Virus record (IMG/VR): IMGVR_UViG_3300044846_005371
Coordinates: 56,169 to 120,168 of that record
Strand: one strand, 5' to 3'
Length of the DNA stretch: 64,000 bases
Source: a virus
Position numbers and translations under genes: made by a program. The notes beneath the pieces were generated by a model, which saw only the letters and a list, made by a program, of their open reading frames with translations, searched no databases and was not told the origin of the DNA. Below, piece by piece: positions 27,879-36,399 of this stretch. Position 1 is the first letter of the stretch; every line of letters starts with the position of its first letter.

Positions 27879-28289
27879 TCAAAGGGTAAACTGTTGGTGT
27901 GACGATACTGAAACTCCTAATCTAGATAATATGTCCCTGTTTAGAAGAACAAGAGTCTCTTTATCTGATCTGTCAGTCAACGCAACTGGTGCTTCCATCC
28001 GAACTCCTCCTATCTCTATCGTCAGCATGACAATAGGCCTTTTATCTAGAGAGTGTCCTACTTTTGCATGGCTCCAATCTATAATATGATCTACTCTATG
28101 CTCCCCATTACATTCCCATCTAACTGAATCTCCAGCTATTTCAAGAGAATTGACACCTAATGAACTAGCTTTAGTTCCATTTCCAGTATCTAACTTAGCT
28201 GTGAATTGACCTAATCCATCTATTGTGATCATCTCTTTCCAACCAAGTTCTTTCTCAAATAAAGAGTAGTATTTAATATACTTCATCAC
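27879..28289 (-). CDS. Retropepsin-like aspartic protease (PF05618-type)
   Basis: The protein has 136 residues. AKLDTGNGTKASSL (D34-T-G) matches the active-site loop of the family once called 'ATP-dependent zinc protease', now regarded as retropepsin-like aspartic proteases. The family's second block is seen at VALTDRSDKETLVLLNRDILSRLGV. These enzymes work as homodimers, each giving one Asp. The N-terminus YIKYYSLFEKELG is loosely like the capsid-targeting motif seen in other proteins here. Substrate unknown; a second maturation protease or packaged effector are both possible. Confidence 0.75.
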   Translation of the reverse strand: MMKYIKYYSLFEKELGWKEMITIDGLGQFTAKLDTGNGTKASSLGVNSLEIAGDSVRWECNGEHRVDHIIDWSHAKVGHSLDKRPIVMLTIEIGGVRMEAPVALTDRSDKETLVLLNRDILSRLGVSVSSHQQFTL

Positions 28290-28318
28290 GATAGCTATGA
28301 AAACTTTACATTAAGCTT

Positions 28319-28990
28319 TTAGAAATCATCTTCAAAATAGTCTTCGTCCTCATCTCCTTCTTCTCCACCTAAAAGCAGTCTTTCAATTTCCCTAATTTCA
28401 GCAGCACTCGGCTCTCTATCAGTAGAATAATTAGAAGAAGTATCTTCATCGTCATTTGCTAAATCATCGAAGTCGTCTTCTAAGTATTCATCTTCATCTG
28501 ACATTGCTTCAATCTTGTCCCAACTCATAGGCTTAACATCATATTCTTTCATGCCTAATGGATTTGCACCAGTTGCTAATTCAGCATCACTGTACTCTTC
28601 TTCTGGCATGTCTTGTTCATTCACAAATTGTGAGAATTTCGAATATGCTTTACCTTCGTTCATTTTAGCTTTCTTTTTTGCTGCTTTTCTTTCCATTGCA
28701 TCTTCTAGATCAACTACTGGAATACCCATCATTTCATGGTCGTAATCAAAAGCATCTTGACCTTCTTGCTTATACACTAAGTCATGAGTCATTGCTTTGT
28801 ATGTTGAATCATAGTGATCTCCAAACATTGGATCTCTCTTTACTACACGGCGATATCCGTTTAGTTTTTCTTCTTTTCCTACCTTTGTTTTAGGTTTAGC
28901 TGAAGAGGGTCCACCGAATCCAGGTTTACTTAGGTCCATATATGAATCCATATCGTGAAGGTCTCTTCTTTTAGGGTTAAAAATGTCCAT
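28319..28990 (-). CDS. Acidic protein of unknown function, 223 aa
   Basis: Located between the tail tube and the protease gene, probably in one late transcript. The N-terminal half is mixed basic; the C-terminal half is strongly acidic with runs of Asp/Glu. An internal AYSKFSQFVNEQ at about residue 115 resembles the capsid-targeting/cleavage motif. Acidic, cleavable proteins occur in T4-type prohead cores (gp67/gp68), so a core protein is possible, but no homology is visible. Confidence 0.55.
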   Translation of the reverse strand: MDIFNPKRRDLHDMDSYMDLSKPGFGGPSSAKPKTKVGKEEKLNGYRRVVKRDPMFGDHYDSTYKAMTHDLVYKQEGQDAFDYDHEMMGIPVVDLEDAMERKAAKKKAKMNEGKAYSKFSQFVNEQDMPEEEYSDAELATGANPLGMKEYDVKPMSWDKIEAMSDEDEYLEDDFDDLANDDEDTSSNYSTDREPSAAEIREIERLLLGGEEGDEDEDYFEDDF

Positions 28991-29008
28991 TTTCTACTCT
29001 AGATTATT

Positions 29009-29584
29009 TTAGATTTCAATTTGACCTATTCTAGTCTCTACATACGAATCACAACGGAACTTAAGACCAGTAATTTTGTAGATTTCGTTATCTGTGTAGT
29101 TTAGATCCATTGCTGTGATTGGCGCTTCCAAGTAAGCTGGTTTAAATCTAAATTCTCTATAAATTTGTCCAGCTTTATTAAATACTCCAACATATATTTC
29201 ACCAACATAGTCTTTTTTCAAACCTTGGCGACCATTTAGTGGATCGTAGATTAAATCTGCCCAAGCACGAAGAGTATTGTAAACATACATGCTATTATCT
29301 TCATTTAAGTTAACTTCAAAGTCCATGTTCAAAGTAACTGAAGTTGCTTCTGGCATACCTCCAACAAATGTTCTTTCAGCAAATTTGTAGAACTGCTTTA
29401 CAATTGTACCAGTTCCTGCTTTTTCAGGAAGTCCTGTAATTTTAGTAACATGTTCAACTAAAAGATTCACATTATCTGTGATTGTTGCAGGCGGAGTTAT
29501 AATTACTTCAAACTGATTCTTAAATAAAGGTTCGTAGTAATTACGTGCAGCTTGCGAATTATTCCAATGCGGTAAACCGGCCAT
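29009..29584 (-). CDS. gp19: Tail tube protein, gp19-like
   Basis: The protein has 191 residues (T4 gp19 has 163). The tube fold is indicated by the opening FKNQFEVIITPP, by VTKITGLPEKAGTGTIVKQFYKFAERTFVGG (matching the loop region of gp19), by SVTLNMDFEVN, and by a C-terminal YKITGLKFRCDSYVE strand pair. It would stack as hexamers forming the channel inside the sheath. A late promoter element lies at 29598-29612. Confidence 0.82.
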   Translation of the reverse strand: MAGLPHWNNSQAARNYYEPLFKNQFEVIITPPATITDNVNLLVEHVTKITGLPEKAGTGTIVKQFYKFAERTFVGGMPEATSVTLNMDFEVNLNEDNSMYVYNTLRAWADLIYDPLNGRQGLKKDYVGEIYVGVFNKAGQIYREFRFKPAYLEAPITAMDLNYTDNEIYKITGLKFRCDSYVETRIGQIEI

Positions 29585-29597
29585 CTATCTTTGATTA

Positions 29598-29612
29598 TTT
29601 TTATTATTTATC
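29598..29612 (-). promoter_or_regulatory. Late promoter-like element for the tail tube gene
   Basis: Minus-strand AGATAAATAATAAAA, 14-28 nt before the tube ATG. Confidence 0.75.
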
Positions 29613-29619
29613 TAGTGAG

Positions 29620-30438
29620 TTATTCGCTTTCTTCCATATCATCTTCCTTATCAGAAGGTTTGTTTGAAAGAATCTCTTTATCTTTTCTTGCACCAAATAT
29701 TGAATTAGGATCTGCTTGTGATATAGAAGCGACTTCAGCGGATCTACTAGTAAAAGTTTCAGCAGACACTCTATCTCCACGATAATTCAAAACAAGTGAT
29801 GGAATAATCGTTTGAAATATGATTTCTTCTTTATTTTCAACAGGATCGTATGCCTTTATTTGAGAAATTGGAATTTCACTAGAATTATCAACATTTATGC
29901 TTATTCCTGGACCTGTGGCCTTCAGCTTAAATGAATTCCAACTATCTATGCTCTTTCCATCAAGTTCATCCACCATTCCAGTAGAAAGTTTCAATACTAT
30001 ATTAGGATTTCCAGAATCTAATCCACTTGTTGATACTTCTCGTAATACTACGTGATCAGTAATTAACTGAACATCAAACGTAACATCATTGAAATACTTC
30101 TTGTTTATTTCTTCCTTATTTGCATGATCTTTAGACATTTCCCTAGCGTATTCTACACTAATCATTTCCTTTATCTTCTCAGAAGCAAGATCAAATTTTC
30201 TTTTCAATAAGGATACTTCACTTAAAATATAATATGTCGACGTTGCATACGCCTCAGTGTAATTCATGTCAGGAAAAACATCAACTTGATGAAGTTTTGC
30301 TAAAATTTTAGATTGATCGAAGAATGTCGAGCCATTTACTATCTTCCAAGACAGATCATGGCTTATAATGGCTTGAAAAACAAAACCACCGTCCTTTGCA
30401 CTAGTCTCATCATAGTAACTCGATTCAAAAAGTTTCAT
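29620..30438 (-). CDS. Unknown virion-associated protein, 272 aa
   Basis: Starts with MKLFESSYYDE, a short version of the recurring LFE motif. The body mixes helices (LSEVSLLKRKFDLASEKIKEM) with strands and ends in an acidic Ser/Asp/Glu tail. Its stop is followed by the tail tube promoter. Overlaps the upstream gene by one base. No family recognised; late expression from 30941 is inferred. Confidence 0.55.
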   Translation of the reverse strand: MKLFESSYYDETSAKDGGFVFQAIISHDLSWKIVNGSTFFDQSKILAKLHQVDVFPDMNYTEAYATSTYYILSEVSLLKRKFDLASEKIKEMISVEYAREMSKDHANKEEINKKYFNDVTFDVQLITDHVVLREVSTSGLDSGNPNIVLKLSTGMVDELDGKSIDSWNSFKLKATGPGISINVDNSSEIPISQIKAYDPVENKEEIIFQTIIPSLVLNYRGDRVSAETFTSRSAEVASISQADPNSIFGARKDKEILSNKPSDKEDDMEESE

Positions 30439-30695
30439 TAATCTTCGTTTGCGTCTCTTGTTCTGGTGTAGTTTTTCCAGATCTCATTATAAATGTTGCA
30501 AGAAGCTCCCAAGAAGTTAACAATTCCGACGTATTTTTTCTTCTTTTCGCCGTCCATGTTAGCGATCTTAACGCCGAGCTTCTTAGCATCATTGATCGTT
30601 AGCTCCTCCTTAGGATCCTTTCCAACAAGTTTTTTCAACTCTCCCTTTTTCTCCAGAATAGAGAATTTGTTAAAGTTTGTGATAGCTCTTTTCAT
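30438..30695 (-). CDS. Small Lys-rich protein with capsid-targeting-like N-terminus
   Basis: The protein has 85 residues. MKRAITNFNKFSILEKKG fits the shared F-x-x-F-x-I-L-E pattern. The rest is Lys/Gly-rich with KLVGKDPKEELTINDAKKLG. Possibly a packaged DNA-associated peptide. Family unknown; coupled to the downstream gene by a one-base overlap. Confidence 0.55.
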   Translation of the reverse strand: MKRAITNFNKFSILEKKGELKKLVGKDPKEELTINDAKKLGVKIANMDGEKKKKYVGIVNFLGASCNIYNEIWKNYTRTRDANED

Positions 30696-30707
30696 TATCT
30701 TAAGGAA

Positions 30708-30929
30708 TTATTTTCCTACAATATTCTTCTTCTTAACTGTGTTAAGATACTGCTTAGTGTACTTGTCAAGAGCAGCTGTTCCCTTTCCTTTAACGTCAGA
30801 AAGTTCTTGCTTCACTTTGGCAGTTCCATTAGCATCTTTTGCTGCAACATTAGCTTTTGCTCTATATCCAGCCTCAGCCTTTTTAAAAGCAGCCATGAAT
30901 TGGTTGTAATTCATTACAGGATTGCTCAT
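30708..30929 (-). CDS. Small basic Ala/Lys-rich protein
   Basis: The protein has 73 residues and lies directly behind a late promoter element. The N-terminus MNYNQFMAAFKKAEAG is related to the capsid-targeting-like motif (Y-N-Q-F). The mature part is Ala/Lys/Gly-rich and unstructured or helical, resembling small histone-like internal head proteins of T4-like phages. Function inferred only from composition. Confidence 0.55.
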   Translation of the reverse strand: MSNPVMNYNQFMAAFKKAEAGYRAKANVAAKDANGTAKVKQELSDVKGKGTAALDKYTKQYLNTVKKKNIVGK

Positions 30930-30940
30930 CTCTATTCGAT

Positions 30941-30956
30941 TTTTTATTATTTATCT
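30941..30956 (-). promoter_or_regulatory. Late promoter-like element
   Basis: Minus-strand AGATAAATAATAAAAA, 12-27 nt before the ATG at 30929. Confidence 0.75.
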
Positions 30957-30974
30957 GAATTGTTTTGTAGAATT

Positions 30975-30996
30975 TAAGTATATTAGCTAAAAAAGA
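30975..30996 (+). promoter_or_regulatory. TATATT-type promoter element
   Basis: AGTATATTAGCTAAAAAAGA precedes the ATG at 30999 and is nearly the same as the element at 38733. TATATT fits the Bacteroidota TAnnTTTG box loosely. Confidence 0.45.
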
Positions 30997-30998
30997 TT

Positions 30999-31199
30999 AT
31001 GCAAATTTTACTCTGGATTCATATTGATTCCCTTGAAGACTTAAATCATGTGATTACTTACGGGTTCTTGAAAAGAGAGAATGGAACAATTTTCATATAT
31101 CATTCTAGCCAAAGCTCTGAACACGTGTGTGTCAGTATCCCATATTCTACATACTTAGACATTATCAATAACCCTAATTGTCAATCAATCGATGCCTGA
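30999..31199 (+). CDS. Unknown small protein, 66 aa
   Basis: Starts behind a promoter-like element and overlaps the glycosylase start by 8 nt. Strand-helix-strand pattern (ILLWIHIDSLEDLNHVITYGFL, GTIFIYHSS), no motif recognised. Co-transcribed with the DNA repair genes downstream. Confidence 0.55.
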   Translation: MQILLWIHIDSLEDLNHVITYGFLKRENGTIFIYHSSQSSEHVCVSIPYSTYLDIINNPNCQSIDA

Positions 31200-31977
31200 A
31201 CTTGCCGAAGTTAAAATTACATCAGAACAGATCAATTCACTATGTGAAGATCTAATTTTCAAAAAAATTCTAAAGTCGCCTGAAACCAAAGTAAAGACTG
31301 ATCTCTACTGTGAATTTGACCAGTTTAGAATAAAGGCAGTTAGTCGAGGCAAAGAATTGCAACTCACCCTATCTGAGGTTGGGACTCCAAATTCAAAAAA
31401 GATGATAATTACTTTGGGAATGAGCGGTTATTTTGTAATGTCAAATGACTGGCCAAAACACGCTCATCTTAAATTTGAATCAGAAAGTGGAAGTCTCTAC
31501 TTTGTTGATGTTCGTAGATTTGGAAAATGGAAATGGTCAACCTGGTCCAGTAATAGAGGTCCATGCGTACTAACTGAGTTCAATTCTTTCTCCGAAAACG
31601 TACTATCTAATATTAGTAAAAAAGAATTTGAGAAGCCCATCTATGAAGTTATGATGAATCAAAGATACTTTAATGGAATTGGCAACTATCTTAGGGCTGA
31701 GATCTTAAATCGATTAGATATAAATCCGTTTCAGTCCGCTCGTGAATATATTCTAGCTTCTACTAATTTCTTAGAGATGTGTCATCGAATAGTCTATGAA
31801 TCATACATTTTAGGAGGAGGTCAACTTAAAGATTGGCAAAATCCATTCAACGTTCCAGTAAACGGCTTTTCTGAATGGCTCACATGCTATTCAATCGGGG
31901 ATAAGCTACTTGACAGAAATGGAAGAACTTTTTGGTTCAATCCAAAGTGGAAACCGCAAACTTTATTAATTTCTTGA
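31192..31977 (+). CDS. Fpg/Nei-family DNA glycosylase with zincless finger
   Basis: The protein has 261 residues. Removes oxidised bases by bifunctional glycosylase/lyase action. The N-terminal MPELAEVK supplies the Pro nucleophile and Glu3; SRGKELQL holds the conserved Lys; VDVRRFGKW and the H2TH segment GIGNYLRAEILNRLDINP are typical. At the C-terminus the four zinc-finger cysteines are lost except one, but the hairpin with the catalytic-type Arg (NGRTFWFNPKW) remains, as in 'zincless finger' Nei-like enzymes. Oddity: Ala5 replaces the usual Pro. Confidence 0.88.
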   Translation: MPELAEVKITSEQINSLCEDLIFKKILKSPETKVKTDLYCEFDQFRIKAVSRGKELQLTLSEVGTPNSKKMIITLGMSGYFVMSNDWPKHAHLKFESESGSLYFVDVRRFGKWKWSTWSSNRGPCVLTEFNSFSENVLSNISKKEFEKPIYEVMMNQRYFNGIGNYLRAEILNRLDINPFQSAREYILASTNFLEMCHRIVYESYILGGGQLKDWQNPFNVPVNGFSEWLTCYSIGDKLLDRNGRTFWFNPKWKPQTLLIS

Positions 31978-31986
31978 GTATAATAC
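31976..31986 (+). promoter_or_regulatory. GTATAAT promoter-like element
   Basis: GAGTATAATAC lies just before the ATG at 31991. Confidence 0.4.
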
Positions 31987-31990
31987 TAAT

Positions 31991-32446
31991 ATGAAGCACT
32001 CAATTTACTTAGATGACATCCGAACTCCAGTCGATAAGAGATGGACAGTTGTTAGAAACTATGACGAGTTTGTTGAAAAGGTCAAGGAACTTGGCTTGGA
32101 AAATATTTCATCAATATCTCTAGATCATGATCTTGGAGAAACTGCGATGATTGAATACTACACAAACGTTTCTCCAAATTACCAGTTGGACTACTCTCAT
32201 ATTGAGGAAAAAACAGGATATGATTGTGCTAAATGGCTAGTTAATCATTATTATGAGCTCTTTCCAGAAAAAAGAGAACGTCCTCGACAAGCTATTGTTT
32301 TTCCACAAGTCGTTGTTCACTCTGCAAATCCAATCGGCTCTGCAAACATGATGGGATATATCAACAATTTCCTAATGAACGAACACCAGCCTCAAACTTG
32401 CGCAAGAGTGAGAATAGAACACACAATTGAAACTCAAGTAGATTAA
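31991..32446 (+). CDS. Cyclic-phosphate processing receiver-domain protein (cREC)
   Basis: The protein has 151 residues. It has a receiver-like core with LDDIRTP (D8-D9), ISLDHDLGE (D45, D47), GYDCAKWLVNHY and VVVHSANPIGSANM, the pattern of the cREC family proposed to act on cyclic-phosphate ends or nucleotides. It is not a two-component regulator: no output domain or kinase is nearby. It overlaps the XPD-like helicase start by one base, tying it to nucleic-acid repair. Activity in phages is not established. Confidence 0.75.
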   Translation: MKHSIYLDDIRTPVDKRWTVVRNYDEFVEKVKELGLENISSISLDHDLGETAMIEYYTNVSPNYQLDYSHIEEKTGYDCAKWLVNHYYELFPEKRERPRQAIVFPQVVVHSANPIGSANMMGYINNFLMNEHQPQTCARVRIEHTIETQVD

Positions 32447-34035
32447 TGTCAAAAGTAAAACTTGAGTTTAAACCTCGCGAAGAACAAGTAAAAATACTTG
32501 ATTTTGTCAAGTCTTCAGTAAAGGATAAGAAGAAATTCATGCTTATTGATGCTCCAACTGGCGTTGGTAAATCATATGCAGCTATGATGATTTCTGAATG
32601 GTACACTCGTGAAGTTGCCCCAAAAGGTAAAGTAGATATTCTAACGAATAGCAAACTTTTGCAAGACCAATACGTCAAAGACTTTAAATTTCTCGCAAAT
32701 CTTAAAGGTAAGGATAACTATTGGTGCCGAACTAATCAGATGAGTTGTGGTGAAGCATCGATACTTAATAAAGCGACTAACAAGAGCTGCCAAGCGTGTT
32801 CCCACAAGATTGCCCAAAGCCATTTTGTTAGAAATGAAGTAAGCTTAACTAATTTTCATCTTATAACCGCCTACTCCATGTATTCTCCTGAAATACTTGG
32901 AGATCGTGGTGCAAATTTGCTAATTGTAGATGAAGCTCATGGCTTTGAAGAAACTTTTTGTGATTTTATCTCATCAACTTTTTCTGAAAGAAGCCTAAAG
33001 GCTTTAGATATTTGGGAATATTGGATGGAGAAAGATCTTGAGAAAATTCAAAATATCGCTGAGTTAGCTGAATATGTTTCCAAGACAATAATTCCAATGA
33101 TGTCATCCAAAATAGCTTCGAACATTGATGAAGCTAAAGAGACTCGAGGAAAAAAGAAAAAGCTTGATCTTGTGAAGAAAGCAGATCACCTTGATAAGTC
33201 AATGTGTAAGTACAATCGTTTTATTAATGATCGAGAAAGCCATTCAACCAATTGGTCATTTGAAAAGGATCTAGATGCAAATGGAAAGATTAGGCTACTA
33301 GTTGAACCTATTTGGGGAAATCAATATCTTGATGAAACATTTTGGCAGCAGTACGATCATGTGATCTTTATGTCAGGCACAATATTAGATCAAGACTTAT
33401 TTAGTTTCCTAATGGGATATGATGTCGAGAACTCTTCATACTTAGCTCTTCCCTGTCCATTTGATGCTGCAAAAAGACCAATTATTTACTTGAAATTTGG
33501 TAAAATGTCCTATTATCAAAAGGAAGAGAGCTTCAAAAGAGCAGTTCCAATTATCAATAAAATTCTTGAAAAGAATGCGACAAATAAGGGAATTATCCAT
33601 AGTGGTAACTATGAATTTAGTCGTAGAATTGAGTCTTCAATAAAAAATCCTAGGCTAATTGTTCATGAATCTAAAACCAGAGAAGAATCTCTAAGTTTAC
33701 ATATCAGATCCGAGCAAGAAACTGTGATAGTTTCTCCATCTATGATAAATGGAATAGACTTGAAGGATGATTTATCTAGGTTCCAAGTAATATTAAAGGT
33801 GCCATTTCCTAACTTAATCAGTAAGAAGATTAAGAAGAGATTGGAAACCAACTCAGAATGGTATTCTTGGAAAACACTAGTTGATATTCTACAAGCTTAT
33901 GGAAGATCCATCCGAAATGATCAAGACTGGGCAGAAACTTACATTCTAGATGAATGCTTCGATCAAGTATTAAATAATCAAAGCTTGCCTCAATATTTTA
34001 AGGAAGCTTTAAAGATTAAAAAATTACCAAAGTAA
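32446..34035 (+). CDS. XPD/DinG-like superfamily 2 helicase with Fe-S cluster
   Basis: The protein has 529 residues. Walker A is APTGVGKS (36-43) and motif II is VDEAHG (161-166). Between them lie four cysteines, C94, C101, C115 and C118, in the position of the 4Fe-4S cluster of XPD, FANCJ and DinG. The C-terminal motor domain shows VSPSMINGIDLKDD and the Arg-finger motif QAYGRSIRND. Predicted 5'-3' DNA helicase for repair or displacement of blocks. Lies between the cREC gene and topoisomerase genes. Confidence 0.85.
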   Translation: MSKVKLEFKPREEQVKILDFVKSSVKDKKKFMLIDAPTGVGKSYAAMMISEWYTREVAPKGKVDILTNSKLLQDQYVKDFKFLANLKGKDNYWCRTNQMSCGEASILNKATNKSCQACSHKIAQSHFVRNEVSLTNFHLITAYSMYSPEILGDRGANLLIVDEAHGFEETFCDFISSTFSERSLKALDIWEYWMEKDLEKIQNIAELAEYVSKTIIPMMSSKIASNIDEAKETRGKKKKLDLVKKADHLDKSMCKYNRFINDRESHSTNWSFEKDLDANGKIRLLVEPIWGNQYLDETFWQQYDHVIFMSGTILDQDLFSFLMGYDVENSSYLALPCPFDAAKRPIIYLKFGKMSYYQKEESFKRAVPIINKILEKNATNKGIIHSGNYEFSRRIESSIKNPRLIVHESKTREESLSLHIRSEQETVIVSPSMINGIDLKDDLSRFQVILKVPFPNLISKKIKKRLETNSEWYSWKTLVDILQAYGRSIRNDQDWAETYILDECFDQVLNNQSLPQYFKEALKIKKLPK

Positions 34036-34038
34036 AGT

Positions 34039-35913
34039 ATGGCAAAGTCAAAAGGAGTCGAACAAAAATATCAAAAGCTAACTGATGTTGAGCACGTCTT
34101 ACTTAGACCATTTATGTATATAGGATCTATCTCTCCTCATACTGGAGAGCAGTATTTGTATAATGGAAGTGAGATATTAAAGGAAGAAGTTGTATACAAT
34201 CCCGGTTTTATCAAATTATTTGATGAGATCGTGTCCAACTCAGTTGATGAACATCGTCGTAATCCAAAACTAAATGAAATTAGAGTAACTGTCGATGTCG
34301 ATAATGGAGAGATTTCAGTTTGGGATAATGGTGGAATTCCAGTACAAAAGCATAAAGTGCATAAAGAATGGATCCCCGAAATGATCTTCTCAAATCTAAA
34401 ATCTGGTTCGAACTTTGATGATAGCGAGGAGAGAATAGTTGCCGGGACAAATGGTGTCGGCTCAACCTTAACAAATATCTTTTCAAAACAATTCACAGTA
34501 AAGACTTGTGATGGAGTAAATAAGTTCGAGCAAACTTTTACTGATAACATGCTAAAGAGAAGCAAGCCAACGGTTTCTCCTGCTAAAAAAGGATTTACTG
34601 AAATATCATTTATTCCAGATCTAAAGAGATTTGGAATGACTGTAATAGATGAAGTTAGCACAAAAATTCTATTTAAGAGATGCTTGGATGTTGCTGGCTG
34701 TAATTCAAAGTTGACAGTTAGTTTCACAATAATTAAGGATGGAAAGTCCACCAAAAGTGTTCTAAAGTTCAAAACTTTCGAAGAATATATCGCATTGTAT
34801 ACATCAGATTATTTTTACGAAGAATCTAAAGATTGGAAGATAGGTTTTGCCAAATCTGACTCAGGTTTTGCAAATGTCAGTTTTGTAAATACTGTTCATA
34901 CTAAGGATGGCGGATCGCATGTTGAATATATCGCAAATCAGCTCATCAATCAATTGCGTGAGATGATTAAGAAAAAGCACAAAGTTGATGTAAAGCCAAG
35001 CGACATTAAAAATTACCTTTATGTGTTTATTGATTGTAATATCGTAAACTCGTCATTTAGCTCGCAAACCAAAGAAAAACTCATTACTGAACCTAAGGAT
35101 TTCAAAACAAAACATGAGGTCACTGATAAAATTGCAAAGCTGATATTCAAATCCGATATTATCCAATCTGTTTTGGACTGGGTTGAAAAGAAAGCGCTTG
35201 CTCAAGAAAGAGCTGAAATGCGCAAGTTAAACAGTCAACTAGATAAGAATAAAGTTGCTAACTTAATTGATGCTCAACGTAAGGGAGACAGAGGAATTTG
35301 CATACTTGGAATATACGAAGGAATGTCCGCATTATCCGCTGTTCGAAAGTTTAGAGATACTCAAACGATGGGAGCTTATCCATTAAGAGGAAAATTTCTA
35401 AATGTTAGCGAACTATCTAATTCCGAAGTTATAGCAAATAAGGAGGTAAAAGGTCTTATGGGTTCGCTTGGCTTGAAGCTAGGAGAAGAACCTACTGGAT
35501 TAAGATACGGTCGAATCTACTTGTATGTCGATGCTGATCCTGATGGAAATTCAATCGCAGGTCAATTGATAAATTTCTTTAATAAGTACTGGCCAGAATT
35601 ATTCGAGCAGGGCAGAATCTATAAAGTAATGACACCATTAGTTGTTGCTAGAAAAGGATCAACTATTAATAGCTTCTATACTCAAGCAGAGTTTGATGCC
35701 TGGCTGTCTAAAAACAATCCAAAATCTTGGAGTATAGAATACAAGAAAGGATTAGCTGCGTTAGAGGATGACGAATATCAGGAAATAATAAAGAATCCAT
35801 ATGTTGTGCAATTGAAAAATGATCACACTACTCGAGATTCATTAAATGCCTGGTTCGGCAGTGATTCTCAACCTAGAAAGGAAAAAATACTAAACTTACA
35901 ACCTAATATCTAA
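34039..35913 (+). CDS. gp39: DNA topoisomerase II large subunit (GyrB-like), gp39/gp60 equivalent
   Basis: The protein has 624 residues in one chain, whereas T4 splits this into gp39 and gp60. The GHKL ATPase domain shows FDEIVSNSVDEHRR, VWDNGGIPV and GTNGVGSTLTNIF. The transducer includes the QTKEKL lysine region. The Toprim domain has ILGIYEGMSA and LYVDADPDGNSI. With gp52 it relaxes supercoils and supports replication. It is separated from gp52 by one small gene encoding a DnaA-like domain. Confidence 0.93.
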   Translation: MAKSKGVEQKYQKLTDVEHVLLRPFMYIGSISPHTGEQYLYNGSEILKEEVVYNPGFIKLFDEIVSNSVDEHRRNPKLNEIRVTVDVDNGEISVWDNGGIPVQKHKVHKEWIPEMIFSNLKSGSNFDDSEERIVAGTNGVGSTLTNIFSKQFTVKTCDGVNKFEQTFTDNMLKRSKPTVSPAKKGFTEISFIPDLKRFGMTVIDEVSTKILFKRCLDVAGCNSKLTVSFTIIKDGKSTKSVLKFKTFEEYIALYTSDYFYEESKDWKIGFAKSDSGFANVSFVNTVHTKDGGSHVEYIANQLINQLREMIKKKHKVDVKPSDIKNYLYVFIDCNIVNSSFSSQTKEKLITEPKDFKTKHEVTDKIAKLIFKSDIIQSVLDWVEKKALAQERAEMRKLNSQLDKNKVANLIDAQRKGDRGICILGIYEGMSALSAVRKFRDTQTMGAYPLRGKFLNVSELSNSEVIANKEVKGLMGSLGLKLGEEPTGLRYGRIYLYVDADPDGNSIAGQLINFFNKYWPELFEQGRIYKVMTPLVVARKGSTINSFYTQAEFDAWLSKNNPKSWSIEYKKGLAALEDDEYQEIIKNPYVVQLKNDHTTRDSLNAWFGSDSQPRKEKILNLQPNI

Positions 35914-35919
35914 AAATAA

Positions 35920-36399
35920 ATGAAAGCCGTAAAAGTTACTAAATTGAATAGCGCTATGCAACGCTTAAATCTGAATATTAACCAAGTAGTTGCTAGATTC
36001 TATGCAGAGATTAATGAATCCTTCAACTTAGACAATAATCCGAATAGCGATAAAGTAATAACTTTTCTTCTCTCAATTGATGAAGTTATTGAAGGAGTTG
36101 AAAAGGTCGCTGGGATGAAATTTTTTACGGAAGATCGAAAGAAAACAGATGAGTTGGTTACATATAGACAATTCTGTTACTACATACTTACTACTATGGG
36201 ATATGGCCCTAGCCAAATTGCATCACGAGTTGGATATAACCATGCGACCGTAATACATGGAAAAAACAATATTGAAGATTTATTGGATGTAGGCAGCGCA
36301 AAATACATGTATATGTATATTGAAATCATTGATCACCTTAAGCAAGTATACGCAAACAAAAAAACATTCAGAAACATACCTGATATCGTATCTAAATAA
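35920..36399 (+). CDS. Stand-alone DnaA domain IV-like DNA-binding protein
   Basis: The protein has 159 residues. The C-terminal two-thirds resembles the DNA-binding domain IV of DnaA: a helix RKKTDELVTYRQFCYYILT, then GYGPSQIASRVGYNHATVIHGKNNIEDLL, which mirrors the DnaA signature (IG..R.HSTVIHA). There is no AAA+ domain. The N-terminal 75 residues are helical and unfamiliar. It sits between the two topoisomerase subunits with a one-base overlap into gp52. It could mark a phage origin, bind DnaA boxes, or compete with host DnaA. Confidence 0.75.
   Translation: MKAVKVTKLNSAMQRLNLNINQVVARFYAEINESFNLDNNPNSDKVITFLLSIDEVIEGVEKVAGMKFFTEDRKKTDELVTYRQFCYYILTTMGYGPSQIASRVGYNHATVIHGKNNIEDLLDVGSAKYMYMYIEIIDHLKQVYANKKTFRNIPDIVSK

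Noticed and set aside
28515-28893. Two + strand frames opposite the acidic 223-aa gene
   Set aside because: Their Ser/Phe/Leu bias is the antisense of the Asp/Glu codons; no start context.
34137-34772. 211-aa antisense frame inside the topoisomerase large subunit
   Set aside because: It lies opposite a gene with clear GHKL motifs and has no recognisable family or promoter.
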